From positions 310,001-374,000 of the forward strand of contig JABUKB010000001.1 in NCBI GenBank assembly GCA_014595895.1: a DNA stretch of 64,000 nucleotides, read 5' to 3'. The notes under the pieces are model-generated. The model saw only the letters and a list, made by a program, of their open reading frames with translations. It had not been told where the DNA came from and made no database searches. The translations under genes were made by a program, and so were the position numbers. The DNA is from Lysinibacillus odysseyi (lineage in GTDB: Bacteria > Bacillota > Bacilli > Bacillales_A > Planococcaceae). The stretch's first letter is position 1. Every line of letters starts with the position of its first letter. Shown piece by piece: positions 46,215-55,844 of this stretch.

Positions 46215-46995
46215 AATTATTCGCAATATCCAGGCACAGACGACCGAGGAGAAGGAAATTAAGATTCAGCCTTCCTCCTACTTTCAACCTCAAAATCCGG
46301 AGGCACTCGAGCAAGTAGAACGAGAAGTGCCGTTAACACGGGAACAAATTTTACTGGAACGGCACGAGTTGCTAGAAGAAGCAAGGTGGCAAATTAATTT
46401 AGAGCGTGCCCAATTAGAGCAACTGAAACAAGAGCAATTTGAAGAAATTGAACAGCTAAAACAACTGTGGGAAGAAGAAAAACCTGCATTACAGCAACAA
46501 GCTTATGATGAAGGGTTTGCTCAAGGGTATGAAGAAGGCGTCCAAAAAGCGAACGCGGATATGGAGCAAGCTATCAAACAGGCTAATGATACGATGACCA
46601 ATGCTATCGCCAATGCACAGGCGTATATTGAAGCCCAAGAGTCTGTTATTTTAGAACTCGCGCTCACAGCTGCAGAGCGCATTATAGAGACGGAACTGGC
46701 ACGTGATGAGGAAAACTTTGTAGCAATTGTGAAAAAAGGGCTAAAGGAAGCACGTGAAATGAAAGAAATCAAAGTATATGTGGCTCCTGAATATCATCAT
46801 GTTGTCACTCAAAATCGGGACGAGCTTGCGGAGATGTTTCCAGAGGATGTGCCCTTCATGATCTTTGTGAATGAAGATTTAAGTGGTGCAGAAAGTTATA
46901 TTGAGACGAATCATGGCCGTATTGTTGTGTCGATGGATACACAATTAAATGAGTTGAGAATAAAGCTTCGGGAAATATTAGACAGTAAGGAATGA
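46198..46995 (+). CDS. fliH: Flagellar assembly protein FliH
   Basis: 265 residues from ATG 46198, or 262 from TTG 46207, which is better spaced from GGAGGAG (46191-46197). The frame extends back to 46162 but that part is inside fliG and has no ribosome site. Long Q/E coiled coil (about 50-120) with the YDEGFAQGYEEGV glycine-repeat-like segment, then the stator-like C-terminal domain (AERIIETELARDEENFVAIVKKGL). It regulates the FliI ATPase at the export gate. Overlaps fliG by 8-17 nt. Confidence 0.92.
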   Translation: MTSLSRIIRNIQAQTTEEKEIKIQPSSYFQPQNPEALEQVEREVPLTREQILLERHELLEEARWQINLERAQLEQLKQEQFEEIEQLKQLWEEEKPALQQQAYDEGFAQGYEEGVQKANADMEQAIKQANDTMTNAIANAQAYIEAQESVILELALTAAERIIETELARDEENFVAIVKKGLKEAREMKEIKVYVAPEYHHVVTQNRDELAEMFPEDVPFMIFVNEDLSGAESYIETNHGRIVVSMDTQLNELRIKLREILDSKE

Positions 46996-47000
46996 TTCAT

Positions 47001-48326
47001 ATGCGAGCAGCTGACTTAATACAACATATACCAAATATCTCTACACTTAAAAAATTTGGTCGTGTGACGCGTGTCGTAGGCTTGATGATTGAATCGCAAG
47101 GTCCTGAAAGTTCCATAGGCGATGTTTGCAAAATCCATGTCCAATCTGCGACAACTGGTCATCATATTATGCTAGCGGAGGTAGTAGGCTTTAAAGATGA
47201 AATTGTGATTTTAATGCCATATTCTGCCTTACGAGAAATTTCAATAGGCTGTTTAGTAGAAGGCACCGGAAAACCTTTAGAAATTAAAGTAGGATCCGAA
47301 CTAATAGGTAAGGTGTTAGATTCCATGGGACAACCATATGATCATACGCCCTTACCACGCGGATTAGTATCTGTGCCAACAGAAAATGATCCCCCTAACC
47401 CGATGACGCGACCGCCAATTAACGAACGAATAGAGGTTGGTGTCAAGGCAATTGATGGCATGTTGACAGTAGGAAAAGGGCAGCGTGTAGGTATATTTGC
47501 TGGTTCGGGGGTAGGGAAGAGCACCCTGCTTGGTATGATTGCTCGTAATACGAAAGCAGATATTAATGTGATAGCACTGGTTGGAGAACGTGGGCGCGAG
47601 GTACGAGAGTTTATCGAACGTGACTTAGGACCAGAGGGGTTAAGTCGTTCGATTGTGGTAGCGGCGACAGGTGATCAGCCAGCGCTGATGCGTATCAAAG
47701 CCGCGTTTACAGCAACAGCGATTGCAGAGTATTTTCGAGATCGGGGTATGGATGTCATGCTCATGATGGATTCCGTTACACGTGTCGCTATGGCGCAACG
47801 TGAAGTTGGACTAGCCATCGGGGAGCCGCCTGCTACACGTGGCTATACACCTTCTGTATTTGCGATTTTACCAAGTTTATTGGAACGTACGGGAACGAAT
47901 ACAAAAGGCACAATCACGGCATTTTATACGGTGCTCGTAGACGGCGACGATATGAATGAACCAATTGCCGACGCCGTACGTGGTATTTTAGACGGTCATA
48001 TTGTATTAGACCGAACACTGGCAAATAAAGGTCAATATCCCGCAATCAACGTCTTAAAAAGTGTAAGTCGTCTAATGAATCATATTGCAGAGCCTGAGCA
48101 TGTGAAAGCGGCAGCTCGCCTGCGTGAATTGTATTATGCGTATGCTAAATCTGAAGACTTAATCAATATTGGGGCCTATAAGCGTGGAACTTCGCGGGAA
48201 ATTGATGAAGCGATTCAGTACGAGCCCCTCATAACAGGTTTTTTAAAACAAGGCTTTAAAGATAAAGTATCATTGAACCAAACAATGGATGAAATAATTG
48301 ACTTATCGAATGGTGGGACAAAATAA
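47001..48326 (+). CDS. fliI: Flagellum-specific export ATPase FliI
   Basis: 441 residues from ATG 47001, which is 9 nt from AAGGA (46987-46991); ATG 46992 touches that site and is rejected. F1-beta-like ATPase: Walker A FAGSGVGKST (about 165-174), GERGREVREFIE, Walker B LMMDSVTRVA, and the C-terminal helical domain. Powers unloading of chaperone-bound export substrates. The stop overlaps the fliJ start (TAATG). Confidence 0.96.
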   Translation: MRAADLIQHIPNISTLKKFGRVTRVVGLMIESQGPESSIGDVCKIHVQSATTGHHIMLAEVVGFKDEIVILMPYSALREISIGCLVEGTGKPLEIKVGSELIGKVLDSMGQPYDHTPLPRGLVSVPTENDPPNPMTRPPINERIEVGVKAIDGMLTVGKGQRVGIFAGSGVGKSTLLGMIARNTKADINVIALVGERGREVREFIERDLGPEGLSRSIVVAATGDQPALMRIKAAFTATAIAEYFRDRGMDVMLMMDSVTRVAMAQREVGLAIGEPPATRGYTPSVFAILPSLLERTGTNTKGTITAFYTVLVDGDDMNEPIADAVRGILDGHIVLDRTLANKGQYPAINVLKSVSRLMNHIAEPEHVKAAARLRELYYAYAKSEDLINIGAYKRGTSREIDEAIQYEPLITGFLKQGFKDKVSLNQTMDEIIDLSNGGTK

Positions 48327-48772
48327 TGGCACAATATATGTACCGTTTTGACAAAGTACTAACGATTCGTGAGCAAGAAAAAACAGAAGCGGAAATGGCT
48401 TATAAAGAATCTGTCAAAAGCTTTGAGGAGATAGCCACAAAACTATATGAATTACTAAAAAGGAAGGAAGATTTAATTGCCTTCCAGCAAGAAAAATTGC
48501 TATATGGCTCTTCGATTGATGAAATAAGTCACTACGCAAAATTCATCGACAGTATGGAAAAAACCATCGATGATGTACAAAAAAAAGTCGCACAGGCCCG
48601 TACAAAAATGACCTGGCATGAGCAAAAATTATTGGAAAAAAATTTAGAAGTACGCAAATTTGAAAAAATGAAAGAAAAAGATTTCGAATTGTTCAAAGAA
48701 GAACAACATCGGGTTGAGGGAACAGTTCTTGATGAACTTTCAACGAATGCGTATTTTAGAAATAGAAATTAG
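48326..48772 (+). CDS. fliJ: Flagellar export protein FliJ
   Basis: 148 residues, almost wholly coiled coil with charged heptads (YRFDKVLTIREQEKTEAEMAY ... EKMKEKDFELFKEEQ). It inserts into the FliI ring like the gamma subunit of F1 ATPase. Starts on the last base of the fliI stop. Confidence 0.93.
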   Translation: MAQYMYRFDKVLTIREQEKTEAEMAYKESVKSFEEIATKLYELLKRKEDLIAFQQEKLLYGSSIDEISHYAKFIDSMEKTIDDVQKKVAQARTKMTWHEQKLLEKNLEVRKFEKMKEKDFELFKEEQHRVEGTVLDELSTNAYFRNRN

Positions 48773-48780
48773 GTGATGTC

Positions 48781-49386
48781 ATGGCCAAAAGAGACCTTGA
48801 AGTAAAAGAGCAACTAGATGTTGAAGAGGAAGAGAAAAAACCTAGTTTTTTGCAGAAGCTGTTCTTCTGGTTCTTAATCCCTGTCCTCTTTACTATTGTT
48901 CTTTTATTAATTGCAGCTCAATTTACAAATACAAATGTTTTTGAGTTTGTGGCCGATATAAAAGATAAGGTGCCATTTTTAGCTTCTGAAACAGAAGTGG
49001 TAGAAAACACATCACTAAGTTCAGAAAAAGTTGTGGCACTACAAGCTGAGATTCAAGAAAAGGAAGCGCAAATTTTACAGCTGGAAACAGAAATAGAAAC
49101 AGCAACTACAGAAAATGAGGAGTTACTTATCGAGCAGGAACGTTTATTACATGAAATTGAACAATTACAGCGAGCGCAAGAGCAATCGCAGTTAGAGTTT
49201 AAGGAAATATTAAAAACGTTTGAGGATATGTCGGCTAAAAAAGCTGCTCCTATTTTGGTAGAAATGCCGGATGCTGATGCTACGCGTATTATGGCGAGTA
49301 TGAAGCCTAATACATTGACAGCTATTTTTGAACAGATGGAGCCCAAAAAAGCAGCGCATTATACACAATTATTATCTCAGCAATAA
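48781..49386 (+). CDS. ylxF: MotE-like flagellar protein (YlxF)
   Basis: 201 residues. Basic/acidic cytoplasmic start, one membrane segment (about 28-48: FWFLIPVLFTIVLLLIAAQF), a coiled coil (about 80-145), and a C-terminal domain with MSAKKAAPILVEMPDADATRIMASMKPNTLTAIFEQM, the MgtE-N/MotE type. Known only as a conserved flagellar-operon protein; stator chaperone roles are described for MotE in proteobacteria. Between fliJ and fliK as in B. subtilis. Confidence 0.88.
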   Translation: MAKRDLEVKEQLDVEEEEKKPSFLQKLFFWFLIPVLFTIVLLLIAAQFTNTNVFEFVADIKDKVPFLASETEVVENTSLSSEKVVALQAEIQEKEAQILQLETEIETATTENEELLIEQERLLHEIEQLQRAQEQSQLEFKEILKTFEDMSAKKAAPILVEMPDADATRIMASMKPNTLTAIFEQMEPKKAAHYTQLLSQQ

Positions 49387-49400
49387 AGGGAGGAAGAAAG

Positions 49401-50735
49401 GTGGATATTGGATTATTAGTAGCACAAACGAAAATCAATCAGCCTAAAATCGCTCAAGGCGCTCAAGCGAAGCGTCATGAACAAACTACAACGTTTGATA
49501 AGGTTTTCAATAAAGCCATTCAAGACCCGGCTGAGAAGCAACTCGTCAAACAGGTGGAAACTGATTCAGCGGGATCTGTCAAAGAAGGAAAAGTCGATTT
49601 AGCAGCACCTGTAACTGAAGGGAAAGCTAGCCTACCAGGGGCCGGGGAGGTACAGGAAGCTAACCTAACGGAATCGGTAGAGGAAGTTGTTAATATCCTA
49701 GAAACCGAGGATTTAAAAAGTCTATTGGAGCTGTTAGGAATGGAAGTTGACGATAGCTTAACATTCGTTCAAATAAACGATGATGTAGTTCCAGTCGAGG
49801 AATTGATGAATCTCGAGGGTTTAACAGCTTTGCTGAATATGACGCCTAAAGAATTACAAGAAATCGTAGCGCAGCTTTTGGATAACGAGTCTGAATTGAA
49901 AGATGTATGGGCTATTCTAGAGCAAGCCCCAGCTTTACTTGCACAAGTGGCAGCAGTACTACAAGGCGAACCTTCCAATGTAACGCCTAGAGAAGCGACA
50001 AAAGTAGTGGAGTTTCTGAAATTAGCTCAAGTTATTGGTGCAAGAACAGATACGGTTTATCAGCAAGATTTTCAATTAAAAGAAACGAAGGCATCGTTAC
50101 AAACGATACTGTCACAACTAGTAGTTACACAAGGAAAATCTGCAGAGACAGCAGGGAATTTCCAAAAAGTTTTCCAGACTATACAAAGTGGAGAGCAAAA
50201 ATCAACAAAAAGTGAGATAGCGCCAAGCACAGTTCTGTCGGCAGCGCAAACATCGCAAGTGCCAACACGGACAATTACGGTGACATTACCGGCCAACCCT
50301 GCGATGCAGTCCGAGGCGTTGATTAAAGAGTTAGAGCAAGCAATCAGCCGTACCCAGCTATTTAATAGTCAAGGGCAAATCAAATTATTGCTTAAACTAT
50401 ATCCGGAAAATTTAGGGCAAATTCGAGTAGAATTATTCCAAAAAGATGGGATTATGCAAGCGCGTATATTAGCTTCGACAAGTCAAGCGAAAGAGCTGCT
50501 TGATACCAATATTCACCAGCTGAAAACAGCCTTAACAGGACAAAATATTCAAATGGATCGTATTGATATTGCCCAGTCTCTGCAAAGCACAGACCAGCAA
50601 CTACGCGATCAGAGCTTCTTGAATAATTTCTTCGGTCAACAACAGGAAGAAGTGGAGGAGCAAAAGCAAGAAGACGAAGAGGAAACATCGTTTGAAGAGC
50701 TGTTACAGCAGCAAATTATAAATGAGGAGGTGTAA
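49401..50735 (+). CDS. fliK: Flagellar hook-length control protein FliK
   Basis: 444 residues from GTG 49401 (AAGGGAGGAAG ribosome site). N-terminal part is low-complexity and variable; the C-terminal domain (about 310-400) has [22 protein letters not shown] and [19 protein letters not shown], the Flg_hook domain that contacts FlhB to switch substrate class. Ends in a Q/E-rich acidic tail. flgD, its usual neighbour, follows by 2 nt. Confidence 0.92.
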   Translation: MDIGLLVAQTKINQPKIAQGAQAKRHEQTTTFDKVFNKAIQDPAEKQLVKQVETDSAGSVKEGKVDLAAPVTEGKASLPGAGEVQEANLTESVEEVVNILETEDLKSLLELLGMEVDDSLTFVQINDDVVPVEELMNLEGLTALLNMTPKELQEIVAQLLDNESELKDVWAILEQAPALLAQVAAVLQGEPSNVTPREATKVVEFLKLAQVIGARTDTVYQQDFQLKETKASLQTILSQLVVTQGKSAETAGNFQKVFQTIQSGEQKSTKSEIAPSTVLSAAQTSQVPTRTITVTLPANPAMQSEALIKELEQAISRTQLFNSQGQIKLLLKLYPENLGQIRVELFQKDGIMQARILASTSQAKELLDTNIHQLKTALTGQNIQMDRIDIAQSLQSTDQQLRDQSFLNNFFGQQQEEVEEQKQEDEEETSFEELLQQQIINEEV

Positions 50736-50737
50736 GT

Positions 50738-51430
50738 ATGACGTCTATTTCAAAAGATTACTATTTAAATACGTCAAAAGTTAAATATACGACAGAAAAA
50801 GATAATGGTGCATTAGGGAAAGATGCATTTTTGCAAATATTAGTCACCCAGTTACAAAATCAAGACCCAACAAGCCCAATGGATGATAAAGAGTTTATTG
50901 CTCAAATGGCCCAGTTCTCGTCATTAGAACAAATGCAAAATATGACTTCAGCCATGACAAAGTTATTAGAATCGCAGCAACAAACACAGATGATGTCGTA
51001 TTCAACTTTCATCGGTAAAGAAATCAAATGGCATAATATAACGAGTAAGGTAGATGAAAAAGGAGAACCCATAATTGAGCAAGGCACGGGTGTTATTACA
51101 GAGCTCATGTTTAAAAATGGTCAACCAGTATTTAAGTTAGATAGCGGGAAAGAGATTACACCAGGGAATATTTCATCTATTGTAGCTAATGGATCAGGTG
51201 CGGCAGCAGAAAACCCATTTGTCCAAGCAAGCCAATTAATTGGTAAGACGATTCAATATACAAATAATAATGAACAAATTCAAGCAATAATTGAAGCAAT
51301 TACTAATAAAAATGGTATGATAGAGTATGTTTTAAATAATGGTTCACGCTTAACACGCGAGCAGTTCAGCTTAGTAAATGAGCTAGAAGAAAATAAAGAT
51401 GAGGGAGATTCTGTAGAACAAACAGAATAA
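50738..51430 (+). CDS. flgD: Flagellar hook assembly scaffold FlgD
   Basis: 230 residues. [44 protein letters not shown] (about 26-69) is the defining FlgD N-terminus. Caps the growing hook. The C-terminal half has a Tudor/FnIII-like stretch. The AATGAGGAGGTG ribosome site is inside fliK. Confidence 0.95.
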   Translation: MTSISKDYYLNTSKVKYTTEKDNGALGKDAFLQILVTQLQNQDPTSPMDDKEFIAQMAQFSSLEQMQNMTSAMTKLLESQQQTQMMSYSTFIGKEIKWHNITSKVDEKGEPIIEQGTGVITELMFKNGQPVFKLDSGKEITPGNISSIVANGSGAAAENPFVQASQLIGKTIQYTNNNEQIQAIIEAITNKNGMIEYVLNNGSRLTREQFSLVNELEENKDEGDSVEQTE

Positions 51431-51441
51431 GGTGAACATGC

Positions 51442-51807
51442 ATGGGAAACAACATTACTATCCAACATGTTCCATTTCATCCAAACTTAACACCAAAGCA
51501 GTCAGCGTCGAAGCCAGGGAAATCTTTTATTGAACATTTACAAGATGCACAGCAGGAACTGAAAATTAGCAAGCATGCTTCTGAAAGGATGCAGGAGCGC
51601 GGGATTGAGATCAACGGAGCCCAGTGGCAGGAAATAACCAGTCATGTACTAGCTGCACAGAAGAAAGGCGTAAAACAGCCATTAGTGCTGACAGAGCAAG
51701 CAGCCTTCATCGTCAGTGCGAAAAATGCAACCGTTATTACTGTAATGGATCGTACAGAAGCGAAGTCCCAATTATTCACGAATATTGATGGAACAATCAT
51801 ACTTTAA
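51442..51807 (+). CDS. Conserved flagellar operon protein (TIGR02530-like)
   Basis: 121 residues. Core KISKHASERMQERGIEIN followed by W-x-x-I, KGVKQPLVLTEQAAFIVSAKNATVITVMDR is the pattern of the small flagellar-operon family found between flgD and flgE in Firmicutes and others. No signal peptide or membrane segment. The biochemical role is not established. AAGGTGA ribosome site, 11 nt after flgD. The following 76 nt hold a hairpin before flgE. Confidence 0.85.
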   Translation: MGNNITIQHVPFHPNLTPKQSASKPGKSFIEHLQDAQQELKISKHASERMQERGIEINGAQWQEITSHVLAAQKKGVKQPLVLTEQAAFIVSAKNATVITVMDRTEAKSQLFTNIDGTIIL

Positions 51808-51830
51808 GGCAGGACCTATCAGGATGCCTC

Positions 51831-51856
51831 ATATCGCTGACCGATTGATGCGATAT
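51831..51856 (+). other. Hairpin between the flagellar operon protein gene and flgE
   Basis: ATATCGC (51831-51837) with GCGATAT (51850-51856), 12-nt loop, no T-run. It could stabilise or mark processing of the hook-gene mRNA. It sits 27 nt before flgE. Confidence 0.4.
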
Positions 51857-51883
51857 TTCAAATTAGAAGGGAGAACGACTTAA

Positions 51884-52858
51884 ATGTTACGTTCAATGTA
51901 TTCAGGTATTTCAGGTTTAAAAAACTTCCAAACAAAATTAGACGTTATTGGTAACAACATCTCTAACGTAAACACATATGGTTTTAAAAAGAGCCGCGTA
52001 GTTTTCAAAGATTTAATCTCACAAACACAATCAGGTGCAACAGGTCCAACACAAGCTTCTGGGGGTATCAATGCGAAGCAAGTTGGTTTAGGGTCTCAAT
52101 TAGCAGCAATCGATACAATTCATGGCACTGGTGCTCTTCAAACAACAGGACGTACACTGGATATGGCTCTAGAGGGTGAAGGTTTCTTTGTAGTAGGTAA
52201 ATTCAATGCGGACGCTGCAGGAGCTGGGGGAGAAGACCCAGTAATCGCAGGCTTTGAAAACGTTCGTTATACGCGTGCCGGGAATTTCTATTTAGATAGT
52301 AACGGTACATTAGTAGATGGTAACGGTAATTTTGTAATTGGTTACGGTACTGCAACGGATGGCGTTGTAGGAAGTGAGCCAATGTTAGATGAAGCTACAG
52401 GTTTAGAAGTAGATGGTTTAGGTTTTGCTGGACAAGACCCCGACGAGACAGGTTTCCTTAGTACAATTGGGGACGGTACAGTAGGTAAAATCCGAATTCC
52501 AACAGATGCGCAATCCATGCAAATCACTGAAGGCGGCAAAGTGTCATACGTTGACAAAGGGGGGACTTTACAATTTGCAGGTCAATTAGTCATTGCGAAA
52601 TTCTCAAATGCTGAAGGCTTAGCTAAGCAAGGCGGTAACTATTATTTAAATACAAATAACTCTGGTGCCCCTCAATTTGCTGCTGGTGCAGTAAATGGAA
52701 TCGGTAAAACGATATCAGGTGCACTTGAAATGTCTAACGTTGATCTTTCAGAGGAATTTACAGAGATGATCGTTGCACAACGTGGTTTCCAGGCAACGTC
52801 ACGTATTATCACGACATCTGATGAAATTTTACAGGAATTGGTTAACTTGAAACGATAA
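51884..52858 (+). CDS. flgE: Flagellar hook protein FlgE (FlgG-type)
   Basis: 324 residues. MLRSMYSGISGLKNFQTKLDVIGNNISNVNTYGFKKSR (1-38) and C-terminal LEMSNVDLSEEFTEMIVAQRGFQATSRIITTSDEILQELVNLKR are the axial-protein D0 ends. At 324 residues with a central domain, and by its place after flgD, it is the hook, formerly named FlgG in Bacillus. AGAAGGGAGAA ribosome site. A strong GC hairpin follows. Confidence 0.9.
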   Translation: MLRSMYSGISGLKNFQTKLDVIGNNISNVNTYGFKKSRVVFKDLISQTQSGATGPTQASGGINAKQVGLGSQLAAIDTIHGTGALQTTGRTLDMALEGEGFFVVGKFNADAAGAGGEDPVIAGFENVRYTRAGNFYLDSNGTLVDGNGNFVIGYGTATDGVVGSEPMLDEATGLEVDGLGFAGQDPDETGFLSTIGDGTVGKIRIPTDAQSMQITEGGKVSYVDKGGTLQFAGQLVIAKFSNAEGLAKQGGNYYLNTNNSGAPQFAAGAVNGIGKTISGALEMSNVDLSEEFTEMIVAQRGFQATSRIITTSDEILQELVNLKR

Positions 52859-52881
52859 TTTTTATATAATAGATTCATTGC

Positions 52882-52926
52882 AAAGGAGGGGCGGGCCGGC
52901 TCTTCAGTTGGTCCGGCCCTATTACA
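52882..52926 (+). promoter_or_regulatory. Distant Shine-Dalgarno and GC hairpin before swrD
   Basis: The only ribosome site for swrD is AAAGGAGGGG (52882-52891). Between it and the ATG (52927) a perfect 7-bp stem forms: GGGCCGG (52893-52899) with CCGGCCC (52913-52919), 13-nt loop. Folding the hairpin leaves about 9 nt from the ribosome site to the start. No T-run, so it is not a standard terminator. Confidence 0.65.
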
Positions 52927-53151
52927 ATGATTGAAGTGACACGCCTTAATGGCAAAGCGTTTACTCTAAACGCTTTATACATAGAATCAATCGAATCTTT
53001 TCCTGATACGACGATTAAATTGACAACGGGCGATAAATTTATCGTATTGGAAAGTGAAGAAGAGATCCGTACGAAAGTTACAAATTTTTATCGCCAAGTA
53101 CAAATATTGTCGAATCCGTATTTAAGAGGTGAAGAAGATGAAGAAGAATAA
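52927..53151 (+). CDS. swrD: FlbD/SwrD family flagellar protein
   Basis: 74 residues. [34 protein letters not shown] is the FlbD hallmark (about residues 2-35) with the family Met start. In B. subtilis SwrD raises motor torque needed for swarming. The C-terminal tail is acidic (GEEDEEE). There is no ribosome site close to the ATG; an upstream AAAGGAGGGG is separated by a perfect hairpin, see separate entry. Its end overlaps fliL by 14 nt. Confidence 0.92.
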   Translation: MIEVTRLNGKAFTLNALYIESIESFPDTTIKLTTGDKFIVLESEEEIRTKVTNFYRQVQILSNPYLRGEEDEEE

Positions 53152-53566
53152 GTTACTGACGGTCATGCTTATTATTTTAATTGCCGTAGCATTGATAGGT
53201 GTCATTGCTTTTGTGCTATTCACACAACTAAAAAAAGAAGCAGAACCAACAGAGCCCACAATTGAAGAGGTAGTATTAGCATCAGTAGATATTCCAGAAA
53301 TGACAACAAATCTAGCTGATGGGTCATATGCTCGCTTGCAATTAAAAATTCAAACAGATAGTGAGGAAGCGGCTGCAGAGCTCACACAACGAACTTTCCA
53401 AGTAAATAATATTATCATTCAAGAATTGTCTGAAATGACTTCAGAAGATTTAGAAGGTAAGCAAGGAAAAGTACTGTTTGAAAAAGCGATTAGAGCCCAG
53501 GTAAACGAATTGATGCAAACAGGAGAAGTCCAACAAGTGTATATGACTTCCTTCATCATTCAATAA
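53138..53566 (+). CDS. fliL: Flagellar basal body-associated protein FliL
   Basis: 142 residues from ATG 53138; the GTG at 53129 is part of the AAGAGGTG ribosome site and is rejected. One N-terminal membrane segment (about 6-27), then the extracytoplasmic FliL domain with [20 protein letters not shown]. Supports stator units. Overlaps swrD. Confidence 0.93.
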   Translation: MKKNKLLTVMLIILIAVALIGVIAFVLFTQLKKEAEPTEPTIEEVVLASVDIPEMTTNLADGSYARLQLKIQTDSEEAAAELTQRTFQVNNIIIQELSEMTSEDLEGKQGKVLFEKAIRAQVNELMQTGEVQQVYMTSFIIQ

Positions 53567-53598
53567 TTTAGAAACTGATTGAAAGAGGAGGTGGGGAA

Positions 53599-54594
53599 AT
53601 GGCAGGAGATGTGCTTTCCCAATCCGAAATTGATGCGTTACTCTCAGCTATTTCAACGGGAGAAATGTCTGCGGATGAGATGAAAAAAGATGAAGAGACC
53701 AAAAAGGTTAAAGTCTATGACTTTAAACGAGCATTGCGTTTTTCAAAAGATCAAATCCGTAGTTTAACGCGAATTCATGAAAATTTTGCGCGTCTACTGA
53801 CGACTTTCTTCTCCGCTCAACTCAGAACTTATGTACAAATTACCGTAGCTTCGGTCGATCAAATTCCATTTGAAGAATTTGTTCGTTCGATTCCGAATAT
53901 GACATTAATAAATGTATTTGAAGTACCGCCATTAGATGGTAATATTTTAATGGAGATAAATCCCAACATAGCCTACTCTATGCTAGATCGATTAATGGGA
54001 GGCACAGGTGCCAGTCATAGTAATGTGGATAATTTAACTGAGATTGAAACGAAAATCATGACAAATCTATTTGAACGTTCGTTTGATAACCTACGTGAAG
54101 CATGGGAAAATATAGTAGAAATTGATCCGATGTTAATCGAATTAGAAGTAAATCCACAGTTTTTACAAATGATTTCACCAAATGAAACGGTAGTTGTTAT
54201 TTCATTCAATACCATTATTGGTGAAACAACGGGTATGATTAATATTTGTTTACCACACGTAGTACTAGAACCAATCGTTCCAAATTTATCGGTGCGTTAT
54301 TGGATGCAATCGAACACGAAAGAAATGTCACCGGAGCAAGTGAGGATGCTTGAAAACCGTGTAAAACAAGCTGAATTACCGGTAATTGCAGAGCTCGGTA
54401 CGACAACTCTTTCTGTAGAAGACTTCCTCATGATGAATATTGGTGATGTATTAGAAATTGATCGGAAAATTACCGAACCATTAATATTAAAGGTTGGAGA
54501 TCTACCAAAATTTACTGTACAACCTGGTAAATTAAATAAGAAAATGGCCGTACAGGTTATCGACCCGTTGAAAGGAGGAGACGATGATGAGTGA
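53599..54594 (+). CDS. fliM: Flagellar motor switch protein FliM
   Basis: 331 residues. LSQSEIDALLSA (about 5-16) is the CheY-P-binding peptide. The CheC-like middle domain with NVFEVPPLDGNILMEINPNIAYSMLDRLMGG and the C-terminal SpoA domain (FLMMNIGDVLEIDRKI) follow. C-ring protein joining FliG and FliY. GAGGAGGTGGGG ribosome site. Confidence 0.96.
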   Translation: MAGDVLSQSEIDALLSAISTGEMSADEMKKDEETKKVKVYDFKRALRFSKDQIRSLTRIHENFARLLTTFFSAQLRTYVQITVASVDQIPFEEFVRSIPNMTLINVFEVPPLDGNILMEINPNIAYSMLDRLMGGTGASHSNVDNLTEIETKIMTNLFERSFDNLREAWENIVEIDPMLIELEVNPQFLQMISPNETVVVISFNTIIGETTGMINICLPHVVLEPIVPNLSVRYWMQSNTKEMSPEQVRMLENRVKQAELPVIAELGTTTLSVEDFLMMNIGDVLEIDRKITEPLILKVGDLPKFTVQPGKLNKKMAVQVIDPLKGGDDDE

Positions 54595-55822
54595 TGAAAT
54601 GCTCTCCCAAGAAGAAATTGAAGCCCTCTTAAGAGGGGAAACATTAGAAGAAAAAAATGATGATGCACCTACCGGAGGTGCACCTGCAGAAGAAATTATT
54701 GTAGAAGATTATTTAAGCCCGTTGGAACAAGATGCATTGGGCGAAATTGGTAATATTTCGTTTGGTAGTTCTGCTACAGCATTATCAGCATTATTAGGTC
54801 AAAAAGTAGATATTACGACACCAAGCATTTCAATGATTAATCGCAATCGTTTAGAAGAAGAATTTCCGCATCCATATGTAGCAATTCAAGTACAATATAC
54901 AATTGGTTTAGTGGGCTCCAACTTATTGGTAATTAAACAATCTGATGCAGCGATTATTGCAGACTTAATGTTAGGCGGAGATGGTTTAAATCCGAATCCA
55001 GAGCTTGGTGAAATTCAGCTAAGTGCTGTGCAAGAAGCAATGAACCAAATGATGGGCTCAGCCGCTACATCAATGTCGACAGTATTTAATCAAAAGGTAG
55101 ATATTTCTCCTCCATCTATTGATTTAATGAACATTTCCAATAATGAAGGCACAAATAATATTCCGGATGACGATTTAATGGTTAAAATCTCCTTTAGATT
55201 ACGTATCGGAGAACTAATCGATTCAAATTTAATGCAATTACTCCCTTTAAAATTTAGTCAAAAAATAGTAAAGTCATTAATGGGAGAAAGTGACGAAGAG
55301 GAAGCTGCAACGGTAGCACCGCCGGAACCTGTCGCACAACAAGCACCTCCACAATCACAGCAACAACAGCCAATGTATCAGGAACCAACGCCGCAGCAGC
55401 CAATGTACCAACAGCCAATGCCGCAGCAACCGATGTATCAGCAACCAATGCCGCAGCAACCGATGTATCAGCAACCAATGTATGCACAACCGCAACAACC
55501 TGTAAATGTGCAACAAGCCCAATTTACCAATTTTGAAGCGGCACATATTACTCAAGCAGAAGCGCGTAATTTAAATATGTTGCTAGATATTCCGTTGCAA
55601 GTAGCGGTAGAGCTTGGACGAACAAAGCGTTCAGTAAAAGAAATTCTGGAATTGTCTGGAGGTTCTATTATTGAATTGGACAAATTAGCCGGTGAACCTG
55701 TCGATATTCTTGTCAATAACCGCTTAATCGCTAAAGGCGAGGTGGTCGTAATCGATGAGAATTTCGGTGTTAGAATTACAGATATTTTAAGTCAAACAGA
55801 GCGTTTAAATAACTTACGATAG
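54587..55822 (+). CDS. fliY: Flagellar motor switch phosphatase FliY
   Basis: 411 residues from ATG 54587 (ATG 54584 is equally possible; the ribosome site AAAGGAGGAG is 5 or 8 nt away). An N-terminal CheY-P-binding peptide LSQEEIEALLRGE mirrors FliM. The CheC-like phosphatase domain has two E-x-x-N sites: EIGN near residue 47 and EAMN near residue 150. A P/Q/M/Y repeat linker (about 259-305) then joins the FliN-like SpoA domain (about 325-411). It dephosphorylates CheY-P at the switch. Overlaps fliM by 8 nt. Confidence 0.95.
   Translation: MSDEMLSQEEIEALLRGETLEEKNDDAPTGGAPAEEIIVEDYLSPLEQDALGEIGNISFGSSATALSALLGQKVDITTPSISMINRNRLEEEFPHPYVAIQVQYTIGLVGSNLLVIKQSDAAIIADLMLGGDGLNPNPELGEIQLSAVQEAMNQMMGSAATSMSTVFNQKVDISPPSIDLMNISNNEGTNNIPDDDLMVKISFRLRIGELIDSNLMQLLPLKFSQKIVKSLMGESDEEEAATVAPPEPVAQQAPPQSQQQQPMYQEPTPQQPMYQQPMPQQPMYQQPMPQQPMYQQPMYAQPQQPVNVQQAQFTNFEAAHITQAEARNLNMLLDIPLQVAVELGRTKRSVKEILELSGGSIIELDKLAGEPVDILVNNRLIAKGEVVVIDENFGVRITDILSQTERLNNLR
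55361..55480 (+). repeat. Four 30-bp tandem repeats in fliY
   Basis: Units at 55361-55390, 55391-55420, 55421-55450 and 55451-55480; the last two are identical over 30 bp. They encode about 10-residue PQQPMYQQPM units forming a disordered linker. In-frame, so copy number can change without frameshift. Confidence 0.9.
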
Positions 55823-55844
55823 TTTTTAATTGGAGGAGTCTACT

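Noticed and set aside
51831-51856. Hairpin before flgE as a terminator
   Set aside because: It has no T-run, and the essential hook and motor genes downstream have no visible promoter of their own; kept only as a structural hairpin.
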